DNA from: JAGVSV01 sp040766135
GTDB taxonomy: Bacteria; Bacillota; Clostridia; Christensenellales; Aristaeellaceae
NCBI GenBank assembly: GCA_040766135.1
Contig: JAXGRA010000013.1
Location: forward strand, 1-57,897
Length of the DNA: 57,897 nucleotides
Reading direction: 5' to 3'
Shown: positions 8,531 through 16,550 of the stretch, piece after piece
Position numbering within the stretch: the first letter of the stretch is position 1
Layout of the letters: each line of letters starts with the position of its first letter
Notes under the pieces: model-generated
Database searches by the model: none
The model's input: the letters and a program-made list of their open reading frames with translations, nothing else
Told to the model about the DNA's origin: nothing
Made by a program: the position numbers and the translations under genes

Positions 8531-9418
8531 ATGGCAGGCAAGAAGGTAAAAGTTGCCATTGTTGGCCCGGGCAACATCGGTACCGACCTAATGTACAAGG
8601 TGTTCCGCAGCCAATACTTGGAGATGTCTCTGGTGCTCGGCGTGGTAGAGTCCGAGGGCATCAAGCGCGCCCGCAGCAAGGGCGTTGAAGTATCTACGGA
8701 GGGCATCAACTATTTGGTGCAGCATCCGGAAAAGGCGGACATCGTCTTTGACGCCACCACCGCCAAGGCGCACATAAACTTTAACGCGCCGGCGTGTGAA
8801 AAGATGGGCAAGGTCATCATCGACCTGACGCCCGCAGCCATCGGCAAGATTGTCACCCCCATGGTGAACATCGACGAGGCGCTCAAGGTGAAAAACGTCA
8901 ACCTCATCACCTGCGGCGGCCAGGCGACCACGCCTATTATTCACGCCATCGCGCGCGTTGTTCCCCTGGAATACGCCGAGGTTGTAACCTCTGTGGCCAG
9001 CAAATCGGCAGGTCCCGGCACCCGCAACAACATTGACGAATATACCCAGACGACGGCCAAAGCGATCCTTCAGCTTACCGACACCGATCGCGCCAAGGTC
9101 ATGACGGTGTTCAACCCCGCCGTACCGGAGCCGCCCATGCGCAACACCATCTTTGGCATTCCCAAGGGCAAGTACGACATCAAGGAAGTGGCCGAATCCG
9201 TAGAAGCCATGGCAAAGAGCATTCAGGAATATGTGCCCGGCTATGAGCTGACGCTAAGCCCCATCATAGAGCGGGACATCATCACCACCATCGTCTCCAT
9301 CTATGGCCAGGGGGATTTCCTGCCCCCGTACGCAGGCAACCTGGACATTGAAACGGCCTCCGCCATCAAAATTGGCGAACTGTATGCCCAGCACATGATG
9401 GAAAAAGGAGGGAATTAA
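8531..9418 (+). CDS. Acetaldehyde dehydrogenase (acetylating), MhpF/DmpF family
   Basis: This 295-residue enzyme oxidises acetaldehyde to acetyl-CoA with NAD+ and CoA, normally while bound to the aldolase encoded next. The Rossmann loop is VGPGNIGTD (residues 11-19) and the catalytic Cys128 sits in LITCGGQAT. The segment SKSAGPGTRNNIDEYT is conserved in the family. GAGGAGGAGGGG precedes the ATG. The stop is two bases before the aldolase GTG. It is the first gene of the divergent catabolic operon. DmpF/DmpG pairs channel acetaldehyde between active sites, so a complex is expected. Confidence 0.93.
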   Translation: MAGKKVKVAIVGPGNIGTDLMYKVFRSQYLEMSLVLGVVESEGIKRARSKGVEVSTEGINYLVQHPEKADIVFDATTAKAHINFNAPACEKMGKVIIDLTPAAIGKIVTPMVNIDEALKVKNVNLITCGGQATTPIIHAIARVVPLEYAEVVTSVASKSAGPGTRNNIDEYTQTTAKAILQLTDTDRAKVMTVFNPAVPEPPMRNTIFGIPKGKYDIKEVAESVEAMAKSIQEYVPGYELTLSPIIERDIITTIVSIYGQGDFLPPYAGNLDIETASAIKIGELYAQHMMEKGGN

Positions 9419-9420
9419 GC

Positions 9421-10428
9421 GTGAAAATAAATATCATTGATACCACATTGCGCGACGGCAGCCATGCGGTAGAACACCAGTTTACCCCCCAGCAGGTTCA
9501 GGCCGTGGTAAAAGGCCTGGACGAGGCCGGCGTTTACTGCGCCGAGGTGGGCCATGGCGCCGGCATTGGCGGCTCCGTGCTCCAGTATGGCCTGGGCAAG
9601 CATGACACGGTGGAGCTGATCCGGGCCGCCAAGGACGTCAGCAAAAACATGAAGATCGGCACCCTGCTGGTGCCCGGCCTGGGCACCATGGAAGACCTGA
9701 AGGCCGGCAAGGATGCGGGCCTGGACCTGGTCCGCGTGGCCGTTCACTGCACCGAGGGCGACGTAGGCGCGCAGCACGTGAAGCTGGGCAAATCCTTAGG
9801 GCTGGAAAGCATCATGTTTTTCATGATGACCCACATGACCTCGCCCGAAGAGCTGGCGGAGCAGGCCGTCATGGCCGAGGATTACGGCGCAGACGTCATC
9901 TACTTTGCAGACTCCGCCGGCTTTATGTCCCCCAACCAGTTTGCTGATCGCATCATTGCCGCCCGCAAGCGCATCAGCGTCCCCATCGGGGTGCACACCC
10001 ACAACAACATCGGCCTGGGCGTGGGCAACGCCATTGCAGGCGTAGAGGCCGGGGCCACCTATGTGGATGGCGCCACCGAAGGCTTAGGTGCCGGCAGCGG
10101 CAACGGCAACACGGCTGCTATCGTAGTTGTGCTGGATAAGATGGGCTATCATACCGGCTGCGACTGGTATAAATTGGTCGAGAACGGCCAGAAAAATGTG
10201 CGGCCTCTGGTGCGGCACTCGCTGGAAATCACCGGGGACAGCATTACCCTGGGCGCGGCAGGCATCTATTCCAGCTTCCTGCTGCATGTCAAGGAATCTT
10301 CCGAAAAATACAACATCGACCCCCGGCTCATCTTTGACGAACTGGCCCGCCGCAAGGTGGTAGGCGGTCAGGAAGACCAGATCATCGATATTTGCCAGGA
10401 AATCTTGGCGGAAAGGGAGAACAAATGA
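9421..10428 (+). CDS. 4-hydroxy-2-oxovalerate aldolase, MhpE/DmpG family
   Basis: This 335-residue HMGL-type TIM-barrel aldolase splits 4-hydroxy-2-oxovalerate into pyruvate and acetaldehyde. It has DTTLRDGSH at residues 7-15 (metal-binding Asp and catalytic Arg11) and the metal motif HTHNN at His192/His194. The C-terminal region matches the communication domain of DmpG. The start is GTG with AGGAGG 9 bases upstream. The stop overlaps the dehydratase ATG (ATGA). Its product acetaldehyde is the substrate of the preceding gene's enzyme. Confidence 0.93.
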   Translation: MKINIIDTTLRDGSHAVEHQFTPQQVQAVVKGLDEAGVYCAEVGHGAGIGGSVLQYGLGKHDTVELIRAAKDVSKNMKIGTLLVPGLGTMEDLKAGKDAGLDLVRVAVHCTEGDVGAQHVKLGKSLGLESIMFFMMTHMTSPEELAEQAVMAEDYGADVIYFADSAGFMSPNQFADRIIAARKRISVPIGVHTHNNIGLGVGNAIAGVEAGATYVDGATEGLGAGSGNGNTAAIVVVLDKMGYHTGCDWYKLVENGQKNVRPLVRHSLEITGDSITLGAAGIYSSFLLHVKESSEKYNIDPRLIFDELARRKVVGGQEDQIIDICQEILAERENK

Positions 10429-12086
10429 GAAGCAATCAGGTAAAAGTAGGGTTTGAACGTTCCACCCAACGTTCCCTGCTCAAGGCCACCGGCCTGTCCG
10501 ATGCCGACCTGGCAAAGCCGTTAATCGGCGTTGTCAACTCCTTTAACGAAATCAACCCCGGGCATGTGCACCTGCGGGATTTGGCCCAGGAGGTAAAGCT
10601 GGGCGTATCCTCAGCCGGCGGCACCCCGCTGGAGTTCCCCGCCATTGCGCTGTGCGACGGCATCGCCATGGGGCATACCGGCATGCGCTACCCCCTGGCC
10701 TCCCGCGAGCTGATTGCGGACTCCATCGAAGCCATGACCGAGGGCCATCAGCTGGATGCATTGGTGCTGATCACCAACTGCGACAAGATCACCCCCGGCA
10801 TGCTCATTGCAGCGGCCCGCCTCAACATTCCTGCCATCATGATCGCCGGCGGCGTCATGGAGCCTGGCGTGTTCCGCGGCAAGAAGACCGACGGCTCCCG
10901 CCTGTTTGAAACCTCCGGCATGGTGGCCACCGGCGCCATGACCGAAGAAGACGTAAAAGAATACGAAGAAGAAGCGTCCCCCGGCTGCGGCGCTTGCTCC
11001 CTGATGGGCACGGCCAACTCCATGAACTGCATGGCCGAAGCGCTGGGCATGACGCTGCCCTACAACGCCGTGCTGCCCGCCTACCTGGCCAAGCGCAAGG
11101 CGCTGGCCCGCGCCACCGGCAAGCAGATCATGTACCTGCTCAACAACAACATTAAACCGCGGGATATCATGACCCGTCAGGCCTTCCTGAACGCCGTGGC
11201 TGTGGACATGGCCATCGGCGGCTCCAGCAACACCGTGCTGCACTTGGTGGCCATCGCCAAGGAAGCGGGTGTGGAGCTGAACCTGGAGGACTTTGAGAAC
11301 ATCTCCAAGAAAATCCCCAAGCTTTGCGCCCTCTCCCCGGGCGGCGAGCACCGCCTGGACGACATGTACCGCGCCGGCGGCCTGCAGGTGGTCATCAAGG
11401 AAGTGGCAAAGAACAAAGACGTCGTGGATCTGAACGTTCTCACCGTCACCGGCAAAACCATGGCGGAAAACGTGAAGGATACCGTCAACAAGGATCCCGA
11501 AGTCATCCGTCCCTTTGAAAACCCCTACTATCAGGAGGGCGGTATCGCCATCCTGTACGGCAACCTCTGCCCCGAAGGCGCAGTCATCAAGCAAAGCGCC
11601 TGCGACCCGTCCATGTACAAGTTCTCCGGCCGTGCCCGCGTGTTTGACATGGAGGAAGACAGCGTTGCCGCCATCCTCAACAATGAAATCAAAGAAGGCG
11701 ACTTTGTGGTCATCCGCTACGAAGGCCCCAAGGGCGGCCCCGGCATGCGGGAAATGCTCACCCCCACCTCCGCCTTGGTAGGCGCAGGCCTGGGCTTGAA
11801 GGTAGCGTTGGTGACCGACGGCCGTTTCTCCGGCGCAACGCGTGGCGCCTGCATTGGTCATGTCTCTCCTGAGGCCCAGGAGGGTGGCAATATTGCACTG
11901 ATTGAGGAGGGTGATATCATCGATTTGGACGTGGTCAACCGGCAACTGAACATCCGAGTCAGCGATGAGGAATTGGCCAAGCGCCGCGCTGCCTGGAAGG
12001 TGCCGGAACCCAAGGTAAAGTCTGGCTACCTGTCCCGGTATGCCAAAACTGTCCAGTCTGCCAGCAACGGCGCTGTGGTGGGCTGA
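10425..12086 (+). CDS. IlvD/Edd-family dehydratase (dihydroxy-acid or sugar-acid dehydratase)
   Basis: This 553-residue Fe-S dehydratase converts 2,3-dihydroxy acids to 2-oxo acids. Visible landmarks are INPGHVHLRD, ALCDGIAMGH (Cys77), TNCDKITPGM (Cys119 and Lys121) and GCGACSLMGTANSM (Cys188/Cys191). The C-terminal TDGRFSGATRG segment is also typical. I start it at the ATG overlapping the aldolase stop, not at an earlier in-frame site. The sequence resembles IlvD more than Edd, but no ilvB, ilvC or ilvE is near. It sits between a pyruvate-forming aldolase and a gluconate-type permease, so I infer a sugar-acid substrate. Acting on a 2,3,4-trihydroxyvalerate would yield exactly the aldolase substrate. 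Confidence 0.88.
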   Translation: MRSNQVKVGFERSTQRSLLKATGLSDADLAKPLIGVVNSFNEINPGHVHLRDLAQEVKLGVSSAGGTPLEFPAIALCDGIAMGHTGMRYPLASRELIADSIEAMTEGHQLDALVLITNCDKITPGMLIAAARLNIPAIMIAGGVMEPGVFRGKKTDGSRLFETSGMVATGAMTEEDVKEYEEEASPGCGACSLMGTANSMNCMAEALGMTLPYNAVLPAYLAKRKALARATGKQIMYLLNNNIKPRDIMTRQAFLNAVAVDMAIGGSSNTVLHLVAIAKEAGVELNLEDFENISKKIPKLCALSPGGEHRLDDMYRAGGLQVVIKEVAKNKDVVDLNVLTVTGKTMAENVKDTVNKDPEVIRPFENPYYQEGGIAILYGNLCPEGAVIKQSACDPSMYKFSGRARVFDMEEDSVAAILNNEIKEGDFVVIRYEGPKGGPGMREMLTPTSALVGAGLGLKVALVTDGRFSGATRGACIGHVSPEAQEGGNIALIEEGDIIDLDVVNRQLNIRVSDEELAKRRAAWKVPEPKVKSGYLSRYAKTVQSASNGAVVG

Positions 12087-12140
12087 GCCTGAAAAGGCGA
12101 ACAAGGTTTTCCCATTGATAAAATACAGGAGGAACCATTT

Positions 12141-13493
12141 ATGCCAGTACTGTTAAGTCTGTTTATTACCATCGTATTGATCATCGTGCTGATCATGAAG
12201 GCAAGGATGAACGCCGCGGTGGCCATGTTCTTAGGCGCCCTGTTCATGGGCATTTCCACCGGCCTGGGTGCTGTGGAAACCGTCAGCACCCTGACCAAGG
12301 GCTTTGGCAACACCATGGCTGCCCTGGGCTACTCCGTTGGCTTTGGCGTTATGATGGGCCAGATGATCGCCGCCACCGGCTGCGTGCAGTCCATCGCCAA
12401 CACGTTGATCAAAGTCTTCAGCAAGGATAAGGCGGACTATGCCCTGGGCACCACCGGCTTCATCGTGTCCATCCCGGTGTTCTACGATGTGGGCTACGTC
12501 GTGCTGATGCCCCTGGCCAAAACCCTGTCCAAGATGAGCGATAAGAGCATCGCTTTCTTTGCCGGCGCTCTGACGCTCGGCCTGGGCCTGACCCATACCT
12601 TTGTGCCGCCCACGCCCGGCCCCATGACCGGCGCTGAGCTGCTGGGCATCGACATCGGTATGATGATCCTGTGGGGCCTGATTATTGGCATTCCCACGTT
12701 CCTGATCGCCATGCTTGTTAACCGCAAATTGCTGACCATCCCCGGCTACTTTGACCCTGAGAAGCACATGGAAGTTGACGAGGAATACCAGAAGCAGCAA
12801 AAGGCCATGGAGGAGGAGTTCATCAAGGACGAGAAGACGCTGCCTCCTTTTGGCCTGGCCGTTCTGCCCATCCTGACCCCCATTATTCTGATTCTTCTGG
12901 GTACGGTTGCCAAGGCCATTTCTGGCGATCAGCCCATCCCCGCAGTGATTGCGTTCCTGTCCGACAAATCCATCGCCATGCTGGCCGGCCTGCTGGTGTC
13001 CGTCGCCATCGCCCTGCCGCGCATGAAACTGAAAGAGGTTGAAGGCGAAATCAACAAGGCCCTGACCTCGGTGGGTACCGTGCTGTTCATCACCGGCACC
13101 GGTGCCGCGCTGGGTGCAGTCATCCAGGCCTGCGGCGTGGGCGATGCCCTGCTCAAAGTGGTGGAAGGCGTCAACATGCCCCCCATCCTCTTTGCCTGGC
13201 TGGTGGCGGCGCTGCTCAAGGTGGCGCAGGGCTCCGGCACGGTGGCCATGATTACCACCGTGGGCATGATGGTGCCCATGATGGCTAACCTTGCTGTTAA
13301 CCCCGTGCTCATCGCGCTGGCCGCGTTCTCCGGCACCCTGATGGGCGCGCACGTGAACGACTCCGCTTTCTGGATTACCGCCAAGATGTCCAACATGAAC
13401 ACCGCCGGTGGTTTCCGGGCGTACACCATCCCGTGCGCTATCAACGCGGTGGTCAGCCTGGCGCTGATCTTCATTGCCAGTCTCTTTATCTAA
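12141..13493 (+). CDS. GntP-family gluconate/sugar-acid permease
   Basis: This 450-residue protein of about 12-14 hydrophobic segments has the GntP hallmark THTFVPPTPGP (residues 151-161) and the later GAHVNDSAFW motif. A polar stretch at about 245-275 forms a cytoplasmic loop. AGGAGG lies upstream of the ATG. GntP proteins import gluconate, idonate or related hydroxy acids with protons. It lies 54 bases downstream of the dehydratase gene and is followed by a hairpin terminator, closing the first part of the operon. It is the best clue that the pathway substrate is a small polyhydroxy acid. Confidence 0.93.
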   Translation: MPVLLSLFITIVLIIVLIMKARMNAAVAMFLGALFMGISTGLGAVETVSTLTKGFGNTMAALGYSVGFGVMMGQMIAATGCVQSIANTLIKVFSKDKADYALGTTGFIVSIPVFYDVGYVVLMPLAKTLSKMSDKSIAFFAGALTLGLGLTHTFVPPTPGPMTGAELLGIDIGMMILWGLIIGIPTFLIAMLVNRKLLTIPGYFDPEKHMEVDEEYQKQQKAMEEEFIKDEKTLPPFGLAVLPILTPIILILLGTVAKAISGDQPIPAVIAFLSDKSIAMLAGLLVSVAIALPRMKLKEVEGEINKALTSVGTVLFITGTGAALGAVIQACGVGDALLKVVEGVNMPPILFAWLVAALLKVAQGSGTVAMITTVGMMVPMMANLAVNPVLIALAAFSGTLMGAHVNDSAFWITAKMSNMNTAGGFRAYTIPCAINAVVSLALIFIASLFI

Positions 13494-13503
13494 TGCACTG
13501 CCT

Positions 13504-13539
13504 GGCAGCCCTGCCCCAAGCGGCAGGGCTGCCGTTTTT
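13504..13539 (+). terminator. Internal terminator between gntP-like gene and flavoprotein gene
   Basis: GGCAGCCCTGCC and GGCAGGGCTGCC pair around six bases, followed by five T. The next start codon is only 11 bases beyond, so it may act as partial terminator or translation gate. Confidence 0.8.
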
Positions 13540-13550
13540 CGGAGGGAAGT

Positions 13551-14879
13551 ATGAAAGTGCTTATCATCGGCGGCGTAGCGGCAGGCATGAGCGCCGCCAG
13601 CAAAATAAAGCGTGAAAACAAGGATGTAGAAGTCATCGTGTTGGAGCGCGGCGGCGAGGTGTCCTACGGTGCCTGCGGCCTGCCCTACTATGTATCCGGG
13701 GTGAACCCCCATGAAGACCTGCTGCGCATCCGCAAGGCGGAGGCGTTCATTGCCTCCGGCATCGACCTGCGCCTGTACCACGAGGCCGTCAAGGTGGATG
13801 CGGACAACAAGCGGGTGCTGGTAAAAGACTTGAAACAAAACACCGAGTATGAGCAGACCTATGACCAGCTGGTCATTGCCACCGGCGCGGACGCCATCAA
13901 GCCCAACCTGCCCGGCATCAACCTGACCGGGGTGATGACCCTGAAATCCATCCCCGAAGCGCGGGCCATGAAGGAAGCCTTAGCTGCCGCCGGGGATACC
14001 GTGGCGGTCATTGGCGGGGGCTACATCGGCCTTGAAATGGTCGAAGCCCTGCTGCATTTGGGCAAAAAAGTAGTGTTGTTTGAAATGATGGACCGCTTGC
14101 TGGTCAATTTTGACATAGAAATATCCACCTTAGTGTATGATCACCTGATAGAAAAAGGCGTGGAAATCCACTTGGGCGAAGGCGTGGAAAGTTTCATTGG
14201 GGAGGAGCGCGTGCAGGCGGTGAAAACCGGCAAGGGCGAATACCCGGTGGACTTGGCCGTGCTGTCCATTGGCGTGCGCCCCAACACCGCCTTTGTGCGC
14301 GATACCGGCATCAACATGCTGCGCAACGGCGCTATTGTAACCGATGAATACATGCGCACGTCGCTTAAGGATGTGTACGCCGCGGGGGATTGCGCCACCG
14401 TGCGCCACCGCCTGACAGGCAAGGACGTGTTCATCGCCCTGGGCACCAACGCCAACAAGCAGGGCAAGTACGTGGCGCAAACCATCCTGGGCAAGCCCAC
14501 GGCCTTCAACCACTGCTTAGGCACCGCCATGATCAAGGTGTGCGATGTGGAATTAGGCCGCACCGGCCTGAGCGAAGCCGAGGCCCAGGCCGAAGGCATC
14601 CCGTATGGCACCAGCCTGGTTACCAGCGCCAACCATGCCCCGTACTATCCAGACCCGCAGAAGATCACCATCAAACTTGTATACGAAAAAGAGTCCAAGC
14701 GCCTGTTGGGGGCACAGCTGGTGGGCGGTCCTGGGGCTGCATTGCGCACCAACGTGTATGCCGCGTGGATTACCCTGGGCGGCCGCGCAGATGAGATGGA
14801 AGAGGTAGACTTTGGCTATGCGCCGCCCTTTGCCATGCCCTGGGATGTGATGCACATCGCTGCAGGCCGTGTGAAGTGA
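13551..14879 (+). CDS. CoA-disulfide reductase / NADH oxidase-like flavoprotein
   Basis: This 442-residue flavoprotein has an FAD loop (IIGGVAAGMSAA, residue 6 on), an NAD(P)H loop (AVIGGGYIGLEMVEAL) and a C-terminal dimerisation domain. Cys42 in SYGACGLPYYV matches the single redox cysteine of CoA-disulfide reductases (Cys43 in the S. aureus enzyme) and NADH oxidase/peroxidase relatives. The FAD signature VYAAGDCATV is present. GGAGGG precedes the ATG. Next come two CoA-transferase-like genes, so a role with CoA thiols is plausible. It could equally serve redox balance or oxygen defence; sequence alone does not decide. Confidence 0.88.
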   Translation: MKVLIIGGVAAGMSAASKIKRENKDVEVIVLERGGEVSYGACGLPYYVSGVNPHEDLLRIRKAEAFIASGIDLRLYHEAVKVDADNKRVLVKDLKQNTEYEQTYDQLVIATGADAIKPNLPGINLTGVMTLKSIPEARAMKEALAAAGDTVAVIGGGYIGLEMVEALLHLGKKVVLFEMMDRLLVNFDIEISTLVYDHLIEKGVEIHLGEGVESFIGEERVQAVKTGKGEYPVDLAVLSIGVRPNTAFVRDTGINMLRNGAIVTDEYMRTSLKDVYAAGDCATVRHRLTGKDVFIALGTNANKQGKYVAQTILGKPTAFNHCLGTAMIKVCDVELGRTGLSEAEAQAEGIPYGTSLVTSANHAPYYPDPQKITIKLVYEKESKRLLGAQLVGGPGAALRTNVYAAWITLGGRADEMEEVDFGYAPPFAMPWDVMHIAAGRVK

Positions 14880-14887
14880 GGGAGAGT

Positions 14888-15679
14888 ATGAGCAAAATTA
14901 CGCAATTACATACCGTTCTGGAGCAAATCCAGGACGGCAGCATGATTGCCCTGGGGGGCAACGTGATGTACAGAAGCCCGGTGGGCGTGGCCACCGCGCT
15001 GGCAAAGGCCGGCAAAAAGAACCTGCACCTTGTCAAAACAGCCATGGCCATGGAGGCGGATCTGCTGTGCGGCACGGGCAGCGTGTCCACCGTATCCGCC
15101 GGGTTTGTAGGCTATGAAACGCAGTACGGCCTGTGCGCGTTCTACCGCAAAGGGGTGGAAAGCGGGGCTGTCCGGGCGCAGGAGCATGCCTGCTACAGCG
15201 TGATTACCGCGCTGCGCGCAGCCTCCTATGGCGTGCCATTTTTGCCCATCCGGGGCTTCAACGGCAGTGACCTGGTGGAAACCATTGGCTTTAAAACGGT
15301 GAAAGACCCCTACACGGGGGAGGAGCTGCTTGCCATTGCCGCCCTGCGGCCGGATGTAGGCGTCCTGCACGTGCAAAAGGCAGACTGTTTCGGAAACTGC
15401 GAGATCATCGGCTCCCACTATGAGGATCAGATCATCGCCCGGGCAGCCAAAAAGCTGCTGATTACCTGCGAGGAAATTGTGCCGGATGATTATTTCGGCG
15501 CCCACAAAAAGGCGGATTTGTCCGGCGTGACGGTCACCTGGGTGGTGCAGCTGAAGAACGGCGCTGCCCCCGGCGCCTGCCCCGGATATTACGACATCGA
15601 CCATGAAACCATGCAGCGCTTCAAAACCCTGAAGACGCCGGAGCAGCTCAAGGCGTATCTGGAGGAGGGTGAATCATGA
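14888..15679 (+). CDS. CoA-transferase family I, subunit A-like
   Basis: This 263-residue protein resembles the A subunits of glutaconate/3-oxoadipate CoA-transferases: DGSMIALGGNVMYRSPVG near the N-terminus, GFVGYETQYGLCAFYR, PDVGVLHVQKAD and a C-terminal GYYDIDHETMQRF segment. I use the ATG at 14888, preceded by GGGAGAG, not an in-frame codon 12 bases earlier inside the previous stop. The end overlaps the next gene (ATGA), so the two subunits are made together. The acid it activates is unknown. Confidence 0.85.
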   Translation: MSKITQLHTVLEQIQDGSMIALGGNVMYRSPVGVATALAKAGKKNLHLVKTAMAMEADLLCGTGSVSTVSAGFVGYETQYGLCAFYRKGVESGAVRAQEHACYSVITALRAASYGVPFLPIRGFNGSDLVETIGFKTVKDPYTGEELLAIAALRPDVGVLHVQKADCFGNCEIIGSHYEDQIIARAAKKLLITCEEIVPDDYFGAHKKADLSGVTVTWVVQLKNGAAPGACPGYYDIDHETMQRFKTLKTPEQLKAYLEEGES

Positions 15680-16401
15680 GCCAGTACAAATCAAGCGATC
15701 TGTTGACCATATCCATTGCCCGTGCCCTGAAGGGCGCGGAAAACTGCTTCCACGGCGTGGCCTCCGGCATCCCCTGCATTGCCATCATGCTGTCCCGGCG
15801 TCTGCACAACCCGGATTTGGTATACCTGAACATCACCGGCGGCGTGAACGTTGACCGCAGCATCCGCGAGGTATCCACAGACGGCAACGATTTATTTAAG
15901 GACAGCGCCAGCGCATTTGGCCTGGCGGATATCTTTGACCTGGCGGCCCGCGGCGGGCTGGATGTGGCCTTCCTCTCCGGCGGGCAGGTCGACCAGGGGG
16001 GCAGGGTCAATAACTCCGTCATCGGCCCCTTCCGGCAGCCCAAGGTAAAGCTGCCCGGCGGTGCCGGCAGCGCCGTATTGATCCCCAACACCAAGCGCGC
16101 CTTTGTCTGGAAATCCAAGCATGAAAAGCGCGGCCTGGTAGAGAGGGTAGACTTCATCACCAGCCAGGGCAATGTCAAATATGTGTTTACCCCCCTGTGC
16201 ACCTTTGAAATGGTGGACGGCAGCCTGCAGCTGAAAGAGCGCATGCCCGGCGTAAGCTTTGACACCATCCAGGAAAACACCGGCTTTACCGTAGAAAACA
16301 ACGGCGCGCCCGAAATGGCCCCGCCCACCCCGCAGGAGATGGAAGCGCTGAACGACATCGACCCCCTGCGCTTCCGGGATCTGGAAACCGGTGAAAGCTG
16401 A
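15676..16401 (+). CDS. CoA-transferase family I, subunit B-like, catalytic Glu apparently absent
   Basis: This 241-residue partner of the preceding subunit shows family landmarks: CFHGVASGIPCIAIML and FLSGGQVDQGGRVNNSV. In classical glutaconate CoA-transferase the B subunit carries the catalytic glutamate in an E-S-G motif near residue 54. Here the same place reads LNITGG (residues 51-56), so the glutamate appears to be missing. IpdB of the cholesterol-degrading IpdAB complex, a ring-opening hydrolase, also belongs to this fold without transferase activity. A C-C bond or thioester hydrolase role is therefore possible. The alignment is by eye. This is the last gene before the tRNA-like repeat. 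Confidence 0.8.
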   Translation: MSQYKSSDLLTISIARALKGAENCFHGVASGIPCIAIMLSRRLHNPDLVYLNITGGVNVDRSIREVSTDGNDLFKDSASAFGLADIFDLAARGGLDVAFLSGGQVDQGGRVNNSVIGPFRQPKVKLPGGAGSAVLIPNTKRAFVWKSKHEKRGLVERVDFITSQGNVKYVFTPLCTFEMVDGSLQLKERMPGVSFDTIQENTGFTVENNGAPEMAPPTPQEMEALNDIDPLRFRDLETGES

Positions 16402-16434
16402 GACAGGATTGTGATACACAAGAAACGGTAAGCA

Positions 16435-16476
16435 ACGAATCCATGTCTTGTTGACCGCGCCAAGCAAAAAGCCTTG
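16435..16476 (+). repeat. Decayed tRNA-Leu 3' end plus flanking sequence (possible att-like direct repeat)
   Basis: These 42 bases align without gaps to 6600-6641 (T arm, acceptor 3' strand, CCA and first terminator arm of tRNA-Leu) with 36 identities. The matching acceptor 5' half is absent upstream and the T stem is broken, so this is not a working tRNA. Together with the real tRNA it brackets the catabolic block in direct orientation. Confidence 0.65.
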
Positions 16477-16502
16477 AGGCTGTTGAAATCTCAAGGCTTT
16501 TT
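16466..16502 (+). terminator. Terminator after the CoA-transferase genes
   Basis: AAAAAGCCTTGAG pairs with CTCAAGGCTTTTT around an 11-base loop. It shares its arm sequence with the tRNA-Leu terminator at 6631-6665 and can act for both converging transcripts. Confidence 0.85.
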
Positions 16503-16550
16503 GGTACTTCACTAGACAGACAAAAGCTGCTGGATGTAACTATCCTGCGA

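Noticed and set aside
7479..10428. Aromatic (catechol) degradation operon
   Set aside because: No dioxygenase, hydrolase or ferredoxin gene is present, and the overall gene set looks anaerobic; the same three enzymes can serve any route to 4-hydroxy-2-oxovalerate.
10425..12086. Assignment as biosynthetic ilvD for branched-chain amino acids
   Set aside because: The sequence would allow it, but the gene is embedded between a pyruvate aldolase and a GntP permease with no ilvB, ilvC or leu genes nearby. I left the symbol empty.
10611..12104. Antisense open frame of 497 codons over the dehydratase gene, and similar long antisense frames at 12231-13838, 26509-28551 and 43682-45139
   Set aside because: They mirror the codon pattern of GC-rich genes on the other strand, lack ribosome sites, and their translations (His/Gln/Gly/Ala-rich) match no fold I recognise.
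16435..16462. A second functional tRNA
   Set aside because: Only the 3' third matches tRNA-Leu; there is no 5' acceptor strand upstream, and the T stem has a mismatch.
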